Of a stretch of DNA of 64,000 bases, positions 31,870 to 43,197 are shown piece by piece. Location: assembly GCA_015179045.1 (NCBI GenBank), contig WHUZ01000025.1, positions 124,001 to 188,000 of the forward strand. The letters are read 5' to 3'. Each line of letters begins with the position of its first letter. Position 1 is the stretch's first letter. The translations under genes and the position numbers were made by a program. Origin of the DNA: Kalaharituber pfeilii (Eukaryota > Ascomycota > Pezizomycetes > Pezizales > Pezizaceae). The notes under the pieces were generated by a model. That model saw nothing but the letters and a program-made list of their open reading frames with translations, was not told the origin of the DNA and did not search any database.

Positions 31870-33841
31870 CACCTCAGATCAGGTAGGGATACTCGCTGAA
31901 CTTAAGCATATCAATAATTGGAGGAAAAGAAACCAACAGGGATTGCCCTAGTAATGGCGAGTGAAGTAGCAAAAGCTCAGATTTGAAATCTGGTACTGTT
32001 TTGGTACCTGAGTTGTAATCTGTAGAGGAGTATGCGAGTGTGGACCTGGCATAAGTTTCTTAGAACAGGGCGTCATAGAGAGTGAGAACCCCGTTCATAG
32101 TCTCTGCCTTATACTCATGTGAATCTCCTTCAACGAGTCGAGTTGTTTGGGAATGCAGCTCTAAATGGGTGGTAAATTCTATCTAAAGCTAAATACTGGC
32201 AAGAGACCAATAGCACACAAGTAGAGTGATTGAAAGATGAAAAGAACTCTGAATAGAGAGTTAAATAGTACGTGAAGTTGTTGAAAGGGAAGCACTTGCA
32301 ACCAAACACACTGATAGCCGATCAACCACTAATTCGTTGGTGGTGCACTCGGTTGTTGGTGGGTCAGCATCAGTTATGGCGGTGGTATAAAGACCTAGGG
32401 AATGTGGCTCTCTTCAGGGAGTATTATAGCCCTGGGTGTAATACCACCTGCTATGACTGAGGACCGTGCCTTTCGGGGTGAGGATGCTGGTATAATAGTT
32501 GTAAGTGACCTATCTTAAAACACAGACCAAGGAGTCTAACATCTATGTGAGTGTTTGGGTATCAAACCTCTTATGCAAAATGAAAGTGAATGAAGGTGGG
32601 AACCACAAGGTGCACCATCGACTGATCCTGATGTTCTCAGATGGATTTGAGTAGGAGCATAGCTATTGGGACCCAAAAGAGGGTGAACTATGCCTGAATA
32701 GAGTGAAGCCAGGGGAAACTCTGGTGGAGGCTCGTAGCGGTTCTGACGTGCAAATCGATCATCAAATTTGGGTATAGAGGCGAAAGATTAATTGAACCAT
32801 CTAGTAACTAGTTCCGGCTGAAGTTTCCGTTAGCATAGCAGTAACGATAATATAGTTTTATAAGGTAAAGCGAATGATTAGAGGCCTTGGGGTTGGAACA
32901 ACCTTAACCTATTCTCAAACTTTAAATATGTAAGAAGTCCTTGTTACTTAAGTAAATATGGACATTGGAATATGCATTACTAGTGAGCCATTTTTGGTAA
33001 GCAGAACTGGTGATACGGGATAAATCGAACGCGAGGTTAAGGTGCCTAAATACATGCTTATCAGACACCACAAAAGGTGGTAGTTCATCTAGACAGCAGG
33101 ACGGTGGCCATGGAAGTTGGAATCTGCTAAGGAGTGTGTAACAACTCACCTGCTGAAAGAACTAGCCCTGAAAATGGATGGTGCTTAAGCATGCTACCTA
33201 TACCTTGCCACCATGGTAGAAACCATGCCATGGTAAGTAGGCCGGCATAGAGGTTAGTGACGAAGCCTTGGGAGTGATCCTGGGTAGAACAGCCTCTAGT
33301 GCAGATCTTGGTGGTAGTAGCAAATACTCAGATGAGAACTTTAAGGACTGAAGTGAGGAAGGGTTCTATGTGAACAGCAGTTGGTCATGGGTTAGTCAAT
33401 CCTAAGAGATAGGGAAACTCCGTTCTAAACTGCTTGATAATTCTAAACAAGCAATCCCTCGAAAGGGCAGCCGGTTAATATTCCGGCACCTAGATGTGGA
33501 TTTTTCGTAGTAATACAACTGAACTCAGAGATGTCAGTAGGAGACTCGAGAAAAGTTATCTTTTCTTCTTAACAGTCTATCCACCCTGGTAATCGGTTTG
33601 TCCGGAGATAGGGTAACCTAACTGAAAGAGCACAGTAGCTTTGCTGTGTCCGGTATCCCCTTAATGGCCTTTGAAAATCCGAGGGAAGGAATAATTTTCA
33701 TGTCAGGTCATACCCATAACTGCAGCAGATCTTCAAGGTGAATGGCCTCTAGTTGATAGAATAATGTAGATAAGGGAAGTCAGCAAAATAGATCTGTAAC
33801 TTCGGGATAAGGATTGGCTCTAAGGGTTAGGTGTACGGGGC

Positions 33842-33904
33842 CTTTTTTTTTTTTTTTTTTTTTTTATCACGTGACCCCGCATGCAGCTGTTCGCCAAGGC
33901 AGGG
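33842..33904 (-). mobile_element. Ultra-short retroposon (~42 nt + poly-A), copy 3, in 28S
   Basis: Minus strand begins GCCCTGCCTTGGCGAACAGC, continues TGCATGCGGGGTCACGTGAT and ends in poly(A). The target duplication GTACGGGGCCTT flanks it exactly (left about 33833-33844, right 33905-33916). The 28S sequence resumes without loss, which proves that the unit is an insertion and fixes both of its ends. Confidence 0.85.
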
Positions 33905-34080
33905 CGTACGGGGCCTTGGCTTGAAGTACCTGGAGTGGGGAGGGGCTAGACTTCAGTCCGAACTCTTCTATATACTGGGTATGGAGGGCTTTGGCTAGCT
34001 TGATCCTTCCTATGCACACTTAACAACCGACTTAGAACTGGTATAGGCATGGGGAATCTGACTGTCTAATTAAAATATAG

Positions 34081-34411
34081 TGCAGGTGCGGGGAGGTGCA
34101 AACCGGGGAGCACCTCGCTTTCCGATGCAGAAGTCAGAAGAACCGCCCAGAAGGTTTTGAGAGGTGGAGCGACATGGGAAAGGATTGGAAAAGAAAGGCG
34201 GAGAATGGAGAGGAGTATGATATTTTAGAGAATTTCTTTTCCAGGGTCAAGTTCTAGAAGCTAGGAGAGCGGGGGCGACGGCGCGTGGGGGCCATGTATG
34301 TAGAGAGTTAGTTTAGCCTGTCTCCGGGCTATGAGGGCTTGCCCAGGGACCCTGCCATGGCTTAGTGCTACAAGCGGGGTTATGTGATTTAAAAAAAAAA
34401 AAAAATAAAAT
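34081..34411 (+). mobile_element. Family B LINE 3' fragment in 28S
   Basis: Target duplication AATTAAAATATAG at 34068-34080 and 34412-34424 inside the conserved 28S motif. Encodes the end of ORF2 in broken frames (CRCGEVQTGEHLAFRC; NRPEGFERW; WKRKAENGEEYDILENFFS). The family B tail GGACCCTGCCATGGC...CAAGCGGGG and an A-rich end follow. Confidence 0.9.
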
Positions 34412-34534
34412 AATTAAAATATAGCATTGCAATAATCAGAAAGTGATGTTGACGCAATGTGATTTCTGCCCAGTGCTCTAAATGTCAAAGTGAAGCGATT
34501 CAACCAAGCACGGGTAAACGACAGGAGTAACTAT

Positions 34535-34565
<31 letters not shown>

Positions 34566-34671
34566 TGCGCATGAATGGATTAACGAGATTCCCACTGCCC
34601 CTATCTACTATCTAGCAAAACCATAGCCAAGGGAACGGGCTTGGCAAAATCAGCAGGGAAAGAAGACCCTG

Positions 34672-36069
34672 TTTATTTTATTTTTTATCTTTGGTGTTTC
34701 TACAAGTCTTTGGTTTTTCTTTCTAGTGGGTTTGACAGTCGCTATTCTTTTGGAGTGATTTTGAGTTTATGAAATTTTGTCCTTGTGATATATCAGTGTT
34801 GTCATGTATATAGCCTTCACTGTACTCTAAATTTGTGGACCAGGCTTTTCGGCCTTTTTCAACACACACTTCCCCTTGGCCCCATACCTAGCAACCAAGT
34901 ACAGTACAACGTGAACCCGCGTGAGTCTCTGCATTGCATATTTCCACAGACTTTGCCGCACCCTCGACTCCACATTGCTCAACAGAGCATCAATATATCA
35001 TTAAGATTTGGGGATTGAGGTACGTACCCACTCTAATTATTCCTTCCTGAAGTTTTTTATTTTGACGACATGCTTTAGCATACATTGTGCCCTAGCACTT
35101 ACATGCTTGATGCCAAAAAGGAATAAGCAATCTCGTTTCTGAAAATTTGCACAGAAGTACTGTGTTCCGTTGCAATTGCCTCTTGTGTTGCCCAACCCTG
35201 ACAGATGTTGGTGTATGAGTACTTACTGGTCCAAAGAGTATTGGAACGGCTGACTAACTACGCGCCAGTCCAGGACACCACATAACTCTTTTGGTAGCTT
35301 TCTCTTCTTTACATATAGACGGAAAATCAAACACTAAAATATCTCAATAGCTGAGTATACAGAAACAGGTAAGGACGGTTATTTTTCGGTAGTCAAAACT
35401 ACTTGCTCCTTGCACTACTACATTCCCCGTATACGTAGAGCATCTGACAAAACTGCTATAGGCAACATTACTAATATTTCCAGGCAGACGGCATCCCAGA
35501 GAGATTGCGACTTCATCAAGGAATGTGGCTAAGCGGATGGCCTTTTGGAAGAGAGTTACTATTCGCTATAATTAATAAATTTGGTGCTGAAAACTAGTAG
35601 TATGCAGCTTTGTCATATCACAACTCAGAATGTAGCCAATCTAGAACATAAGGCAATTGCCCCTGGATAAAGTACGACATCCTGAGAGTAGTCTTCCAAT
35701 TGGCGCGAAAAGTTACTTTACATTTTAGTCGTAAAGCCGGGATTGAATGAAACGTTGTTCGTTGTACATGAGAATGAACCCTTGTCATGTTCAGGAGCCC
35801 GCCTACGGTAGGTAGTATCGTTGAGTTCAAAATTGGCACAGTTCACATCCTCCTGGCCAATGGTTGGCTACTTAGCGGAGAGCGGAGCAGCATGCAAATT
35901 TGTATCAAAATACATGCGGGGTATAAAGAGTAGAGATAACAAACATTCATTCATTATTGCTAACAGCTTCAACGCGAATAGAGAAGACTATATCCCAATT
36001 CCCGTCAATATCTCTTAGAGAGTTTTGCGACACCTCCGGTACCTACTGTACCGACATCAGTCAGTTGAG
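34672..36069. other. No gene recognised; upstream region of the NLR relic
   Basis: Only short ORFs. A GGGTATAAAGAG motif at about 35919-35930 lies ~140 bp before the ATG at 36070 and could be its TATA region; this is only position-based. Nothing else is supported. Confidence 0.35.
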
Positions 36070-39000
36070 ATGGAAAAAGAGCAATCCGGAAGTGATTGGG
36101 GGAAGCGCGAGCATCTGAGAAACATTGGGCAAAACGTCAAACATAGGGCCAAGTCAATTTTCAAAGGAAATAGCGATTCAGCCCCACCACTTGAAAGTCG
36201 GTTCGCCTAGATCTAGATCGAAATCACCTGCCGCACCAAAGGTGAGCGTGAGAACTTGCACTGCTTCCCTTCCTCGTGACACGCCTCCACTTGTTAACCC
36301 CATACCTAACCGCAGAAACAATTGAACGACGAAGACCCGCAAGCCCAGTTACTGTCCCGGCATTGACACAATCCGCACAAACAAAAACTATGGAGGGTGT
36401 TTCAGTCCCCAGTTTATCGCAATCACCAAACGACGGCTCACGAGCGACTCTGAATCCTGCACAGGATACACAGGACCAACCAAATTCGGGAGAATATCGA
36501 AGGCATCATTAAGGATTTGCAGAATGTAATAACTGAATTTGAAAAGGAAAAGTGGACATACAATAGGCATGGCGAGCGTATTGTAGTAGTAGAGCGGATA
36601 GGACGAATTCTGAGATGCCTTGAGAATTATGCAAGGTCAGTCATAAAGTTCTTCCAAATGGAGATATGTTTAGTCACGAAAATAGGCTTCCCTCAATTAT
36701 GTTGAATTAATGCAAAGCCTATAATCGGCAATGGCAACCATCATTGAAAGGATGGCCACATGTGAATTTTATGCTCACATCTATGTGAATGCATCGCTAG
36801 CAATCACATTATATTCATATTTGACCACGAATAAGTTCAAACGCAGCTGGATTTCGCTCTGAAAAAAATCTATGATGCGATCTGGGCTTTCACAGCCAGG
36901 GTTCAAGAATATTTTGGTAGCTTAACATCGCGTAGGATTATTGGTCTCTGGTTAATGTTTCACTCTACTAATAACAACCAAATCTAGTGGCACAAAAAGT
37001 AGTTACTTGTTCCCAATCTTTTCAAATAGTAATGAAACCATTTCTTGATGATATATGCAGCAAGGAAAGAATTGTCCGAGAGTGTGCAGATGGAGCTAAA
37101 ATGAAAAGAGCTATAGGTAAGGACGATACTCTAAATACAAGTCGTATATGAGCATGACTATCTAATGGAAATAGAGAATTCTGATCAACTTCACAAGATG
37201 GAGGACTGCTTGATTGTCATAAAAAGGGAAATGGGACCTTTATCCAGACTGGACGGTGGGTGCATGATTATGTTATTTTCAGCCACAGGATCCTGCAAAT
37301 TGATGCTAATAGCCATGTTGAACACAGAAATTGCTGGCCTTGGAGATGTCTAAGGAGATCAGCAAAAAGTTATCTATACTTGGTATGTTGGGTATTCACT
37401 CCTGTTTGGTGCCATTGGTTGTTAACATGAGGCCAGCATTGTATCAACGTCAAACAACTGTTTGGACATCCCTAGATTCAGAATTCGAGCAGATCAAGAA
37501 CGATTACCAAGCCAGACATCAGCTAGAGGAGTTTAATCTTCACCTGTATATCCCGGCAGAGGGAATGTCACACGCGCATGACAGCAATTGATTTAGTCTC
37601 CTGGAGGCTGTTCAGGAATTCCTATCGGATAGTGTCGCACAAAAGGTTTGCCTGATTCAAGGTGCTGCTGGGTTAGGAAAGTCAACATTCAACCATCACC
37701 TTGCACGCCTGCTATGGTCTGAGTATGACAGTGTTATCAATCCAGACACTGCCAAAATCCCCTTATTTGTATACACCAGGAGCCAACGAGATTTGATAGC
37801 TGCTTTCTTTGCCAATCAAGGTTTTGATGATGGCCAAATCAAGCTGGCACGGCGGGAGCGGCAGTTCGTATTTATCCTGGATGGTTATGATGAAATTGGG
37901 CAGCGCGGTGGCAACCTTTTTACAGACAATGCCCTCGACCTATGGAGGGCTAAAGTTGTAATTACAAGCCGACCAGAGTACTTACCTTCAGGCTATCAGA
38001 GCAAGTTTTATCCCCGCAGCCAGCTGCACCTATTCCAAGAATATTAGCTTGCACCGTTTTCGAAGTCAAGCATCCAAAAGTATTATTTGGCAATATGTCA
38101 AGGCTCATCATTCTGGCCGTTCAATCAAGGAATATGAACAGTATTTGCTCAAGCCCGACGTATCTGCATTGATCAACAACCCTTTTCTCCTCAGGATGAT
38201 GATGACGGTGTCACCAGCTTAAACTAAGGCGTGGGGATTTATACAAACAGTTCACCGACCATTGGCTAGGCCAAGCACGGGGCCGTTTGATTGCTATTCA
38301 GAACCAGCTACCAGACGCTCAGCGCATGCGTATTCCTACCTAGAAGAGATTAACTTCATGTCCCAAGCACGAGTCTTTTGTCAACAATTTGCTTTAGCCC
38401 TGTACCGTCATCAGGCGCTGGAAGCAACCTATACGCTTGATCTTGGTGTTCTGGACTTCATTATCGAACTAGCAAGATATACTTTCGCATTGCAAGATCA
38501 TCTAATGGCCTTGGTTGAGCAGTCCAAAACCGACGCTGCGTTCTCGAGGGCCGCAGCAAATGCAATGACAATCCTAGTAGAAGATTTACAGGTCATGATT
38601 TGCGCGGGATACGGATCCCTGGAGCTGATCTAAGCTACGGCTGGTTTGATCGGGCTCAACTGCAAAGTGCAGACCTACGCCAGATTCGTGTGGGTCAAGC
38701 TTGGCTTAGAGATGTAAACCTGAGTGAAGCTAGTATAGATTGTGCATCGTTTGGGGAAAGGCCTTTCGTGCAGCTACCACCGTCCGTGGAGGTGCAAACC
38801 ATTTGCTTCTCTCCTGACGGTCAGCTGCTTCAGGCAGTCGTGATCACACTGTGCAGCTATGGTCAGTTCAACGTCAAAAAGCCATCCATACCTTTGAGGG
38901 CCATAACCTTTGAGGGCCATAGTGACCGGATAAGCTGTGTGGCCTTCTCTCCTGACAGTCACCTGCTTGCTTCAGGCAGTTATGATTGCACTATGCGGCT

Positions 39001-39340
39001 ATGGTCAGTTCAAAATCAAGAAGCCATCTATACCTTTGAGGGCCATAGCGACCGAGTAAACAGTGTGGCCTTCTCTCCTGACAGTCAGGTGCTTGCTTCA
39101 GGCAGTCACGATCGCACTGTGCGGCTTTGGTCAACGATCTCATGGCAACCGCTGGTCTGCATTAACTGCTTTTCCTCAGTCAGATCTCTTGCTTTTGCGA
39201 TCGTGCCCAGTGCTCTATACCTTGCAAGCAGTGTCTTTAACACAGTTATTGCATGGCAGTTGCAATTGTCGGTCGCCCATCAATGTGGAGTGTCTTGTTT
39301 ATCCAAGGCTGGCGACCGACAACGAGCGGGTAATACGTAG
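36070..39340 (+). pseudogene. NLR-type STAND protein: NACHT, pentapeptide, WD40
   Basis: Coding pieces in order: the N-terminus DWGKREHLRNIGQNVKHRAK from ATG 36070; a helical N-terminal domain (IIKDLQNVITEFEKEKWTYN; LKKIYDAIWAFTARVQEYFG near 36870; FLDDICSKERIVRECADGAK near 37050); NACHT with Walker A GAAGLGKST (about 37660) and Walker B FVFILDGYDE (about 37870); DLYKQFTDHWLGQARGRL; pentapeptide-type IPGADLSYGWFDRAQLQSAD (38.6 kb); then WD40 repeats ending near 39340. In-frame TGA (37589) and TAG (38045) both look like C-to-T changes of CGA and CAG, and several frameshifts exist. Only about three WD40 units remain, too few for one propeller. This is the HET-E/NWD type of allorecognition or immune receptor, here inactivated. 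Confidence 0.75.
38785..39150 (+). repeat. Near-identical WD40 repeat units (126 bp)
   Basis: Three consecutive units sharing TTCTCTCCTGACAGTCA, TTCAGGCAGT, ATGGTCAGTTCAA and CCTTTGAGGGCCATAG. The first has lost four bases near 38830, which shifts the frame. High identity between WD40 units is typical of fungal NLRs whose repeats are exchanged by recombination. Confidence 0.8.
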
Positions 39341-39816
39341 CTTGATGTATCAATAGACTCGATGCCTCATGCACGATCAAAATATGGCTGTACAAACAGT
39401 GAATGCCAAGGTCGTGTACTAGCTTTCCACACATTAATTTCTCATTGTATCTCTAGAGATACTGCACTGTATATATACAGTTTTTCCTTGCTATACCAGA
39501 TGCTTTCAGATTGCTACTCCCGTTCCCATACAGTAGTTTCTTGTTGATTCGCTTTATATTACATGCACGCTTTATGAGAAGTACAGTAATCGCAACATGT
39601 TTTCAAAATGTTCGTTGTGCTGAGCCTTCGCCGCCGATTAAGCAATACATTCAATGAAATGCTGTTCTATATTTTCTCATTGATAATATATATAAATACA
39701 TATAAGGACATGACTTCGACAACATATGACGTACACACAACAGGTTAAATATATAGTTCCACGTTTTATCTGCCTTCCATAACTTGGTGCGCAATGAGCA
39801 TGCGGCCTTCGCTCAA
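39341..39816. other. Intergenic, converging gene ends
   Basis: Lies between the 3' ends of the NLR relic (plus) and the F-box gene (minus). The first ~200 bp may be further decayed WD40 coding sequence. No motif recognised. Confidence 0.4.
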
Positions 39817-42211
39817 CTAAAAGCCCCATCGTTCTGCCACCGACACACAACGGGGGTCACAATCAACATTGAACACAGTGCCAGTCGAATGCTCGCCGTC
39901 CTTCAATCCTGGCCAGTCCGCCAGGGCCGCGTCCCCTAGGTCCTCGTCCCACGAAACAAACACGTGTGCCTGTTTCGGGCCACATTTTGAACATACCCGT
40001 TCACTTATGTAAATCAGGTACGAGTCGTCGCCGCCAGCAAGTAGCTCGCCAATTTTCGCTTCATACCTGGCATCGCATAGTTGCACCCCGAAGCGTACTG
40101 TGACCGCCATGTATTCTAGTGGGTTGGCCTCTCTATGCGCGAGAATAGGCATTAGGGCGAGCTCGTCGTACTTGTGCTCAAGCTCCCCATAATCCTCGTC
40201 GCTATCGTCCTCGTCGCTATGGTCGTCATCGCTATTGTCCTCTTCAGTGTGGGAATGGGAACGGCGCATATCTGCCATGCGGGGCAGTAGGGGCAACGGA
40301 ACACGAGTGGATGTCCTGACAGAATCGAAGACATCGTAGCGCAAGTCAACTGCAGGGTCCTCCCAGTCAGTCGTGTGATGTTGAGGCCAAAGTGGTGAGT
40401 TATTATTATAAAGAGCATACCCGTACATGGGCAGCCGGCTAACTTGATCCTGATTGCGGGCATATGGCGATCGGAGCTCGTCGATGTAGGCATGTTGCAA
40501 TGTGCTCCGGATGATAGGAGTCGCCTTCGAGGAGCGCCAGCGGAATAGGATGTCGCGCTTGACAGCTCCCGCATCACCAAAGTTGCGTTTGAGGCTCTGG
40601 AGCATGTCGTCCGAGTCTAAATCATAGTATTGAAAGCAGTGAATCCAGCCGCCACCTTCTACTATGGAGAAGTGAGTATGTATCTCCCAGCATCGTTCTG
40701 GCTCACGCCAAGCGCCAGGATGGTTATCATAACCGGGAAGATGGATTCTTATCATGGGGTGGGAGAGATCTGAAGCAAGGAAGCACCAGAAAGAGTCCGC
40801 TGGAGAGGGAGCCTGTCCACGGTTAACCTCGGGATGGCAGTAGATCCAACCAAAGCTGTCAAGGAATGCTAAACTGGATATAGAATCAGGGTCCAACAGG
40901 ACGCTTTGGGCCTCGGCAGAGTTTTTCGCATGAATAGGTAGAGCTACGATGGCATGGGCGTCATCTAGTCTATAATCACCCAGAAAATTCATCCACTCTA
41001 ATAGGACAATGGTATCGGCATTAACTAGCAGTTGCGAGAGGTGACCTACCCGGCGGCCTTCCTGCTGCGGTGGAAGAAATAGGGCTGTGCGGGTGACCCT
41101 GTTGCATGTTTCTGGGGTGAGTCGGTGGATTACTACAACTTTCAACATTGGTAAAGAAAGCACGATTATATATCTACTTAGGTTAATGACTTGAACCGGA
41201 ATCAAAATACCCGGGCTCCACAAACTCACCTCACTTTATCACTGTATAACGGTTGGGTACCAGGACGGCCTGAGGCATCGTTACCATAACTCAGGGCAGT
41301 CAGGTCTGCTGCCGAAAGCGACAGGCACAAGACGAGCTTGCCATGCCCGACAGCCATCGCATCAGCACTCAGTTTCGTTGTGCTCAATCTGACGTGCTTT
41401 GCGAGCATTGCTGCAGCATCCTGGCGTGCTCTCGAAGATTCCAACGAGAAATCTTCCGCCGTCAATATATGCCTGCGGAGGAGTGCTTGATCGTGCGGGA
41501 AGGCCTCGCGGAGCACTTTTGCCATGTCGACCACTTGGTATCCTTGGGCCTGACCCGCATGGATTGTCTCATTCGGCTTCCAGTGGTTATGCACATGAAG
41601 CATCATGTCATGCCAAATGGCATCGCTTTTGGTAGCGGGATCGTCGTGGCAGCTGGTAACATACGCACTGTATCCATCCTTTAGCAGCACAGAGCATTTA
41701 CCATGGCCTGAAAGTTCGTCGGACGTTTCCGGAAGCTCGCCAGGAGGGTTCGGCCAAGTTACGTGTCCTTGAGGGATCATTTTAACCGCAGCAGGACGGT
41801 TGTGCAAAATTCGCAGGTAGCGTTTCAGACGCCGAGCCAGTGAGGGCGGTCCACCATCTGGGCCTGCGGCAGAGGCAAACAGAAGCCGTGAGGAGACCTG
41901 CATACTCGATTCAGATTAAGCACTTGCTATATAACATGGGAATAGGGTAAGTGAACATGTAGAGATACATGCAAATGTTTTGGGGGAAAAAAGGAAAAAT
42001 ATCTCATCCGCAAAACAAATAAAATGACAAATCATGGACGTACCGCATGCTCAACCACAGGTGACGACAGCATTGCTTGCCACCATTTGCTGACGCGTCG
42101 GAGGACGAAAACTTCCAGCGGAGAAAGTTGGATGACTATCTCGATAAGGAGCTCCAACGGGAGACAGTGAAGGCCGCCCGAGCTATCGCCAACATGAGCA
42201 ATCTGGTCCAT
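39817..42211 (-). CDS. F-box protein, three exons, apparently intact
   Basis: Predicted complement join(42211..42044, 41897..41230, 41173..39817), 730 aa. Donors are GTACGT and AG|GTGAGT; acceptors CAG and TAG; the frame is preserved. The ATG at 42211 was chosen because it puts the F-box at residues ~13-50 (LPLELLIEIVIQLSPLEVFV, LRRVSKWWQAMLSS); upstream the frame is open only through non-ATG codons. The F-box would recruit the protein to Skp1 in an SCF ubiquitin ligase. The rest has no recognised repeat. A very acidic stretch (DNSDDDHSDEDDSDEDYGEL) lies two thirds along. No stops or frameshifts, in contrast to its neighbours. Substrate unknown. Confidence 0.75.
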
Positions 42212-42351
42212 ATTGGTATTATGAATCTTTGGATATTTATCCGGGAGAGCGTGTTCAGGTATGTAGTAATCCCGGTCTCCCAAAGCATTCAAACGTGGGG
42301 TGAAAATATCTCTCCAGCTAATGGTTGACCCGCAACGCGTACGCCAAGCAA

Positions 42352-43160
42352 TGGCTAAGTACCGTATTAACTCACTTAAGAGGCAAAACACAAACGCGCG
42401 CTAGTGCAGTCTTGGCAAGCCTCTTGGCGCCAGTGCGCGTGTACTACCAAGTATGCACAGGCACGATCTCAACATAATAGAGATTGATATTCAGAAGGAT
42501 CTGACCACAGAAACAGGAGACTGGATCAAGGCGATGAATAGACTGGCTTTTGGGTGCTGGAGTGTAGTTTCCTTTCCAGTGATTAGTGATACTGAGGATG
42601 ATGGGCCTGAATATGATTTCCGTTGGCAAGCAGATGAGTATTAGAGGAAGAGAAGGAGATACTATATTGAGTAGAGATAATGGAGAAGCTGGAAATTAGC
42701 CTATGCACCTAGACTTGCACTAGATCACGCACTGCTGAATAGTGAATGGTTGTTATTGGTTCACCGCAACCATAGGGCGGGCGGTCGGTGGATACATGAA
42801 ATGTACATATGCAGGCAAGTGATATGCAAGCCAATGGTGGTAGATGGAGTCACAGTCGCATAAATGTGCTATATAAGCTATGCAGAGGACTAGCGAGTAT
42901 CGCTAGTTAAGTGTCTTTTTGACCTGGCAGATGGTAACTCTCCGCGTTTACCAGATCCATTACAACGGTACCTGAACGGAATAAGAGCATAGTGGTATCT
43001 GCTTCTGTGGCACCGTAGAGTTATTGCATACCTGCGGTTAGTAATGCCAAGATTGCGCTAAGAGCGCGCTAGCGCAATCCATAGCACCTGAAGCTCTGCC
43101 AAGACCGAACTAGCGCGCGTTTGTGTTTTGCCTCTTAAGTGAGTTAATACGGTACTAGTA
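42352..43160. mobile_element. TIR element beside the F-box promoter
   Basis: Inverted termini of ~60 bp, nearly perfect: TACCGTATTAACTCACTTAA and GAGGCAAAACACAAACGCGC on the left, with their complements at about 43095-43155. The inside holds a 63-codon ORF (42453-42644, ending EYDFRWQADEY) with no recognised family, and repeat D copy 3. No clear target duplication. The left end lies ~140 bp upstream of the F-box ATG. Confidence 0.65.
42875..42945 (-). repeat. Small palindromic repeat D, copy 3
   Basis: Reverse complement of the repeats at 26222 and 28146: GCTATATAAGCTATGCAGAG, the stem CTAGCGAGTATCGCTAG, then GTGTCTTTTTGACCTGG. The stem keeps perfect pairing although its sequence differs from copy 1 (CTAGTGA/TCACTAG there). 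Confidence 0.65.
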
Positions 43161-43197
43161 CTGTAGCAACCAGAACAGTTGTGAACTAAGATTAACG

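Larger units (their letters stand above)
31870..34671 (+). rRNA. 28S rRNA relic, 3'-truncated, with two insertions
   Basis: Starts at the ACCTCAGATCAGGTAGGGAT domain and follows fungal LSU sequence through D1/D2 (CTGAACTTAAGCATATCAAT, TCTAAATGGGTGGTAAATTC), the expansion segments and GACTGTCTAATTAAAATATAG. It stops at GGGAAAGAAGACCCTG, where a functional gene would continue TTGAGCTTGACTCTAGT. Excluding two retroposons (33842-33905 and 34081-34411) about 2.4 of the usual ~3.4 kb are present. CpG-to-TpG/CpA changes are frequent. No 18S gene or neighbouring rDNA unit is present, so this is a dispersed pseudogene. Confidence 0.9.

Noticed and set aside
32272..33149. ORFs of 62-75 codons within 32-33 kb
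   Set aside because: They lie in 28S rRNA sequence and have no coding support.
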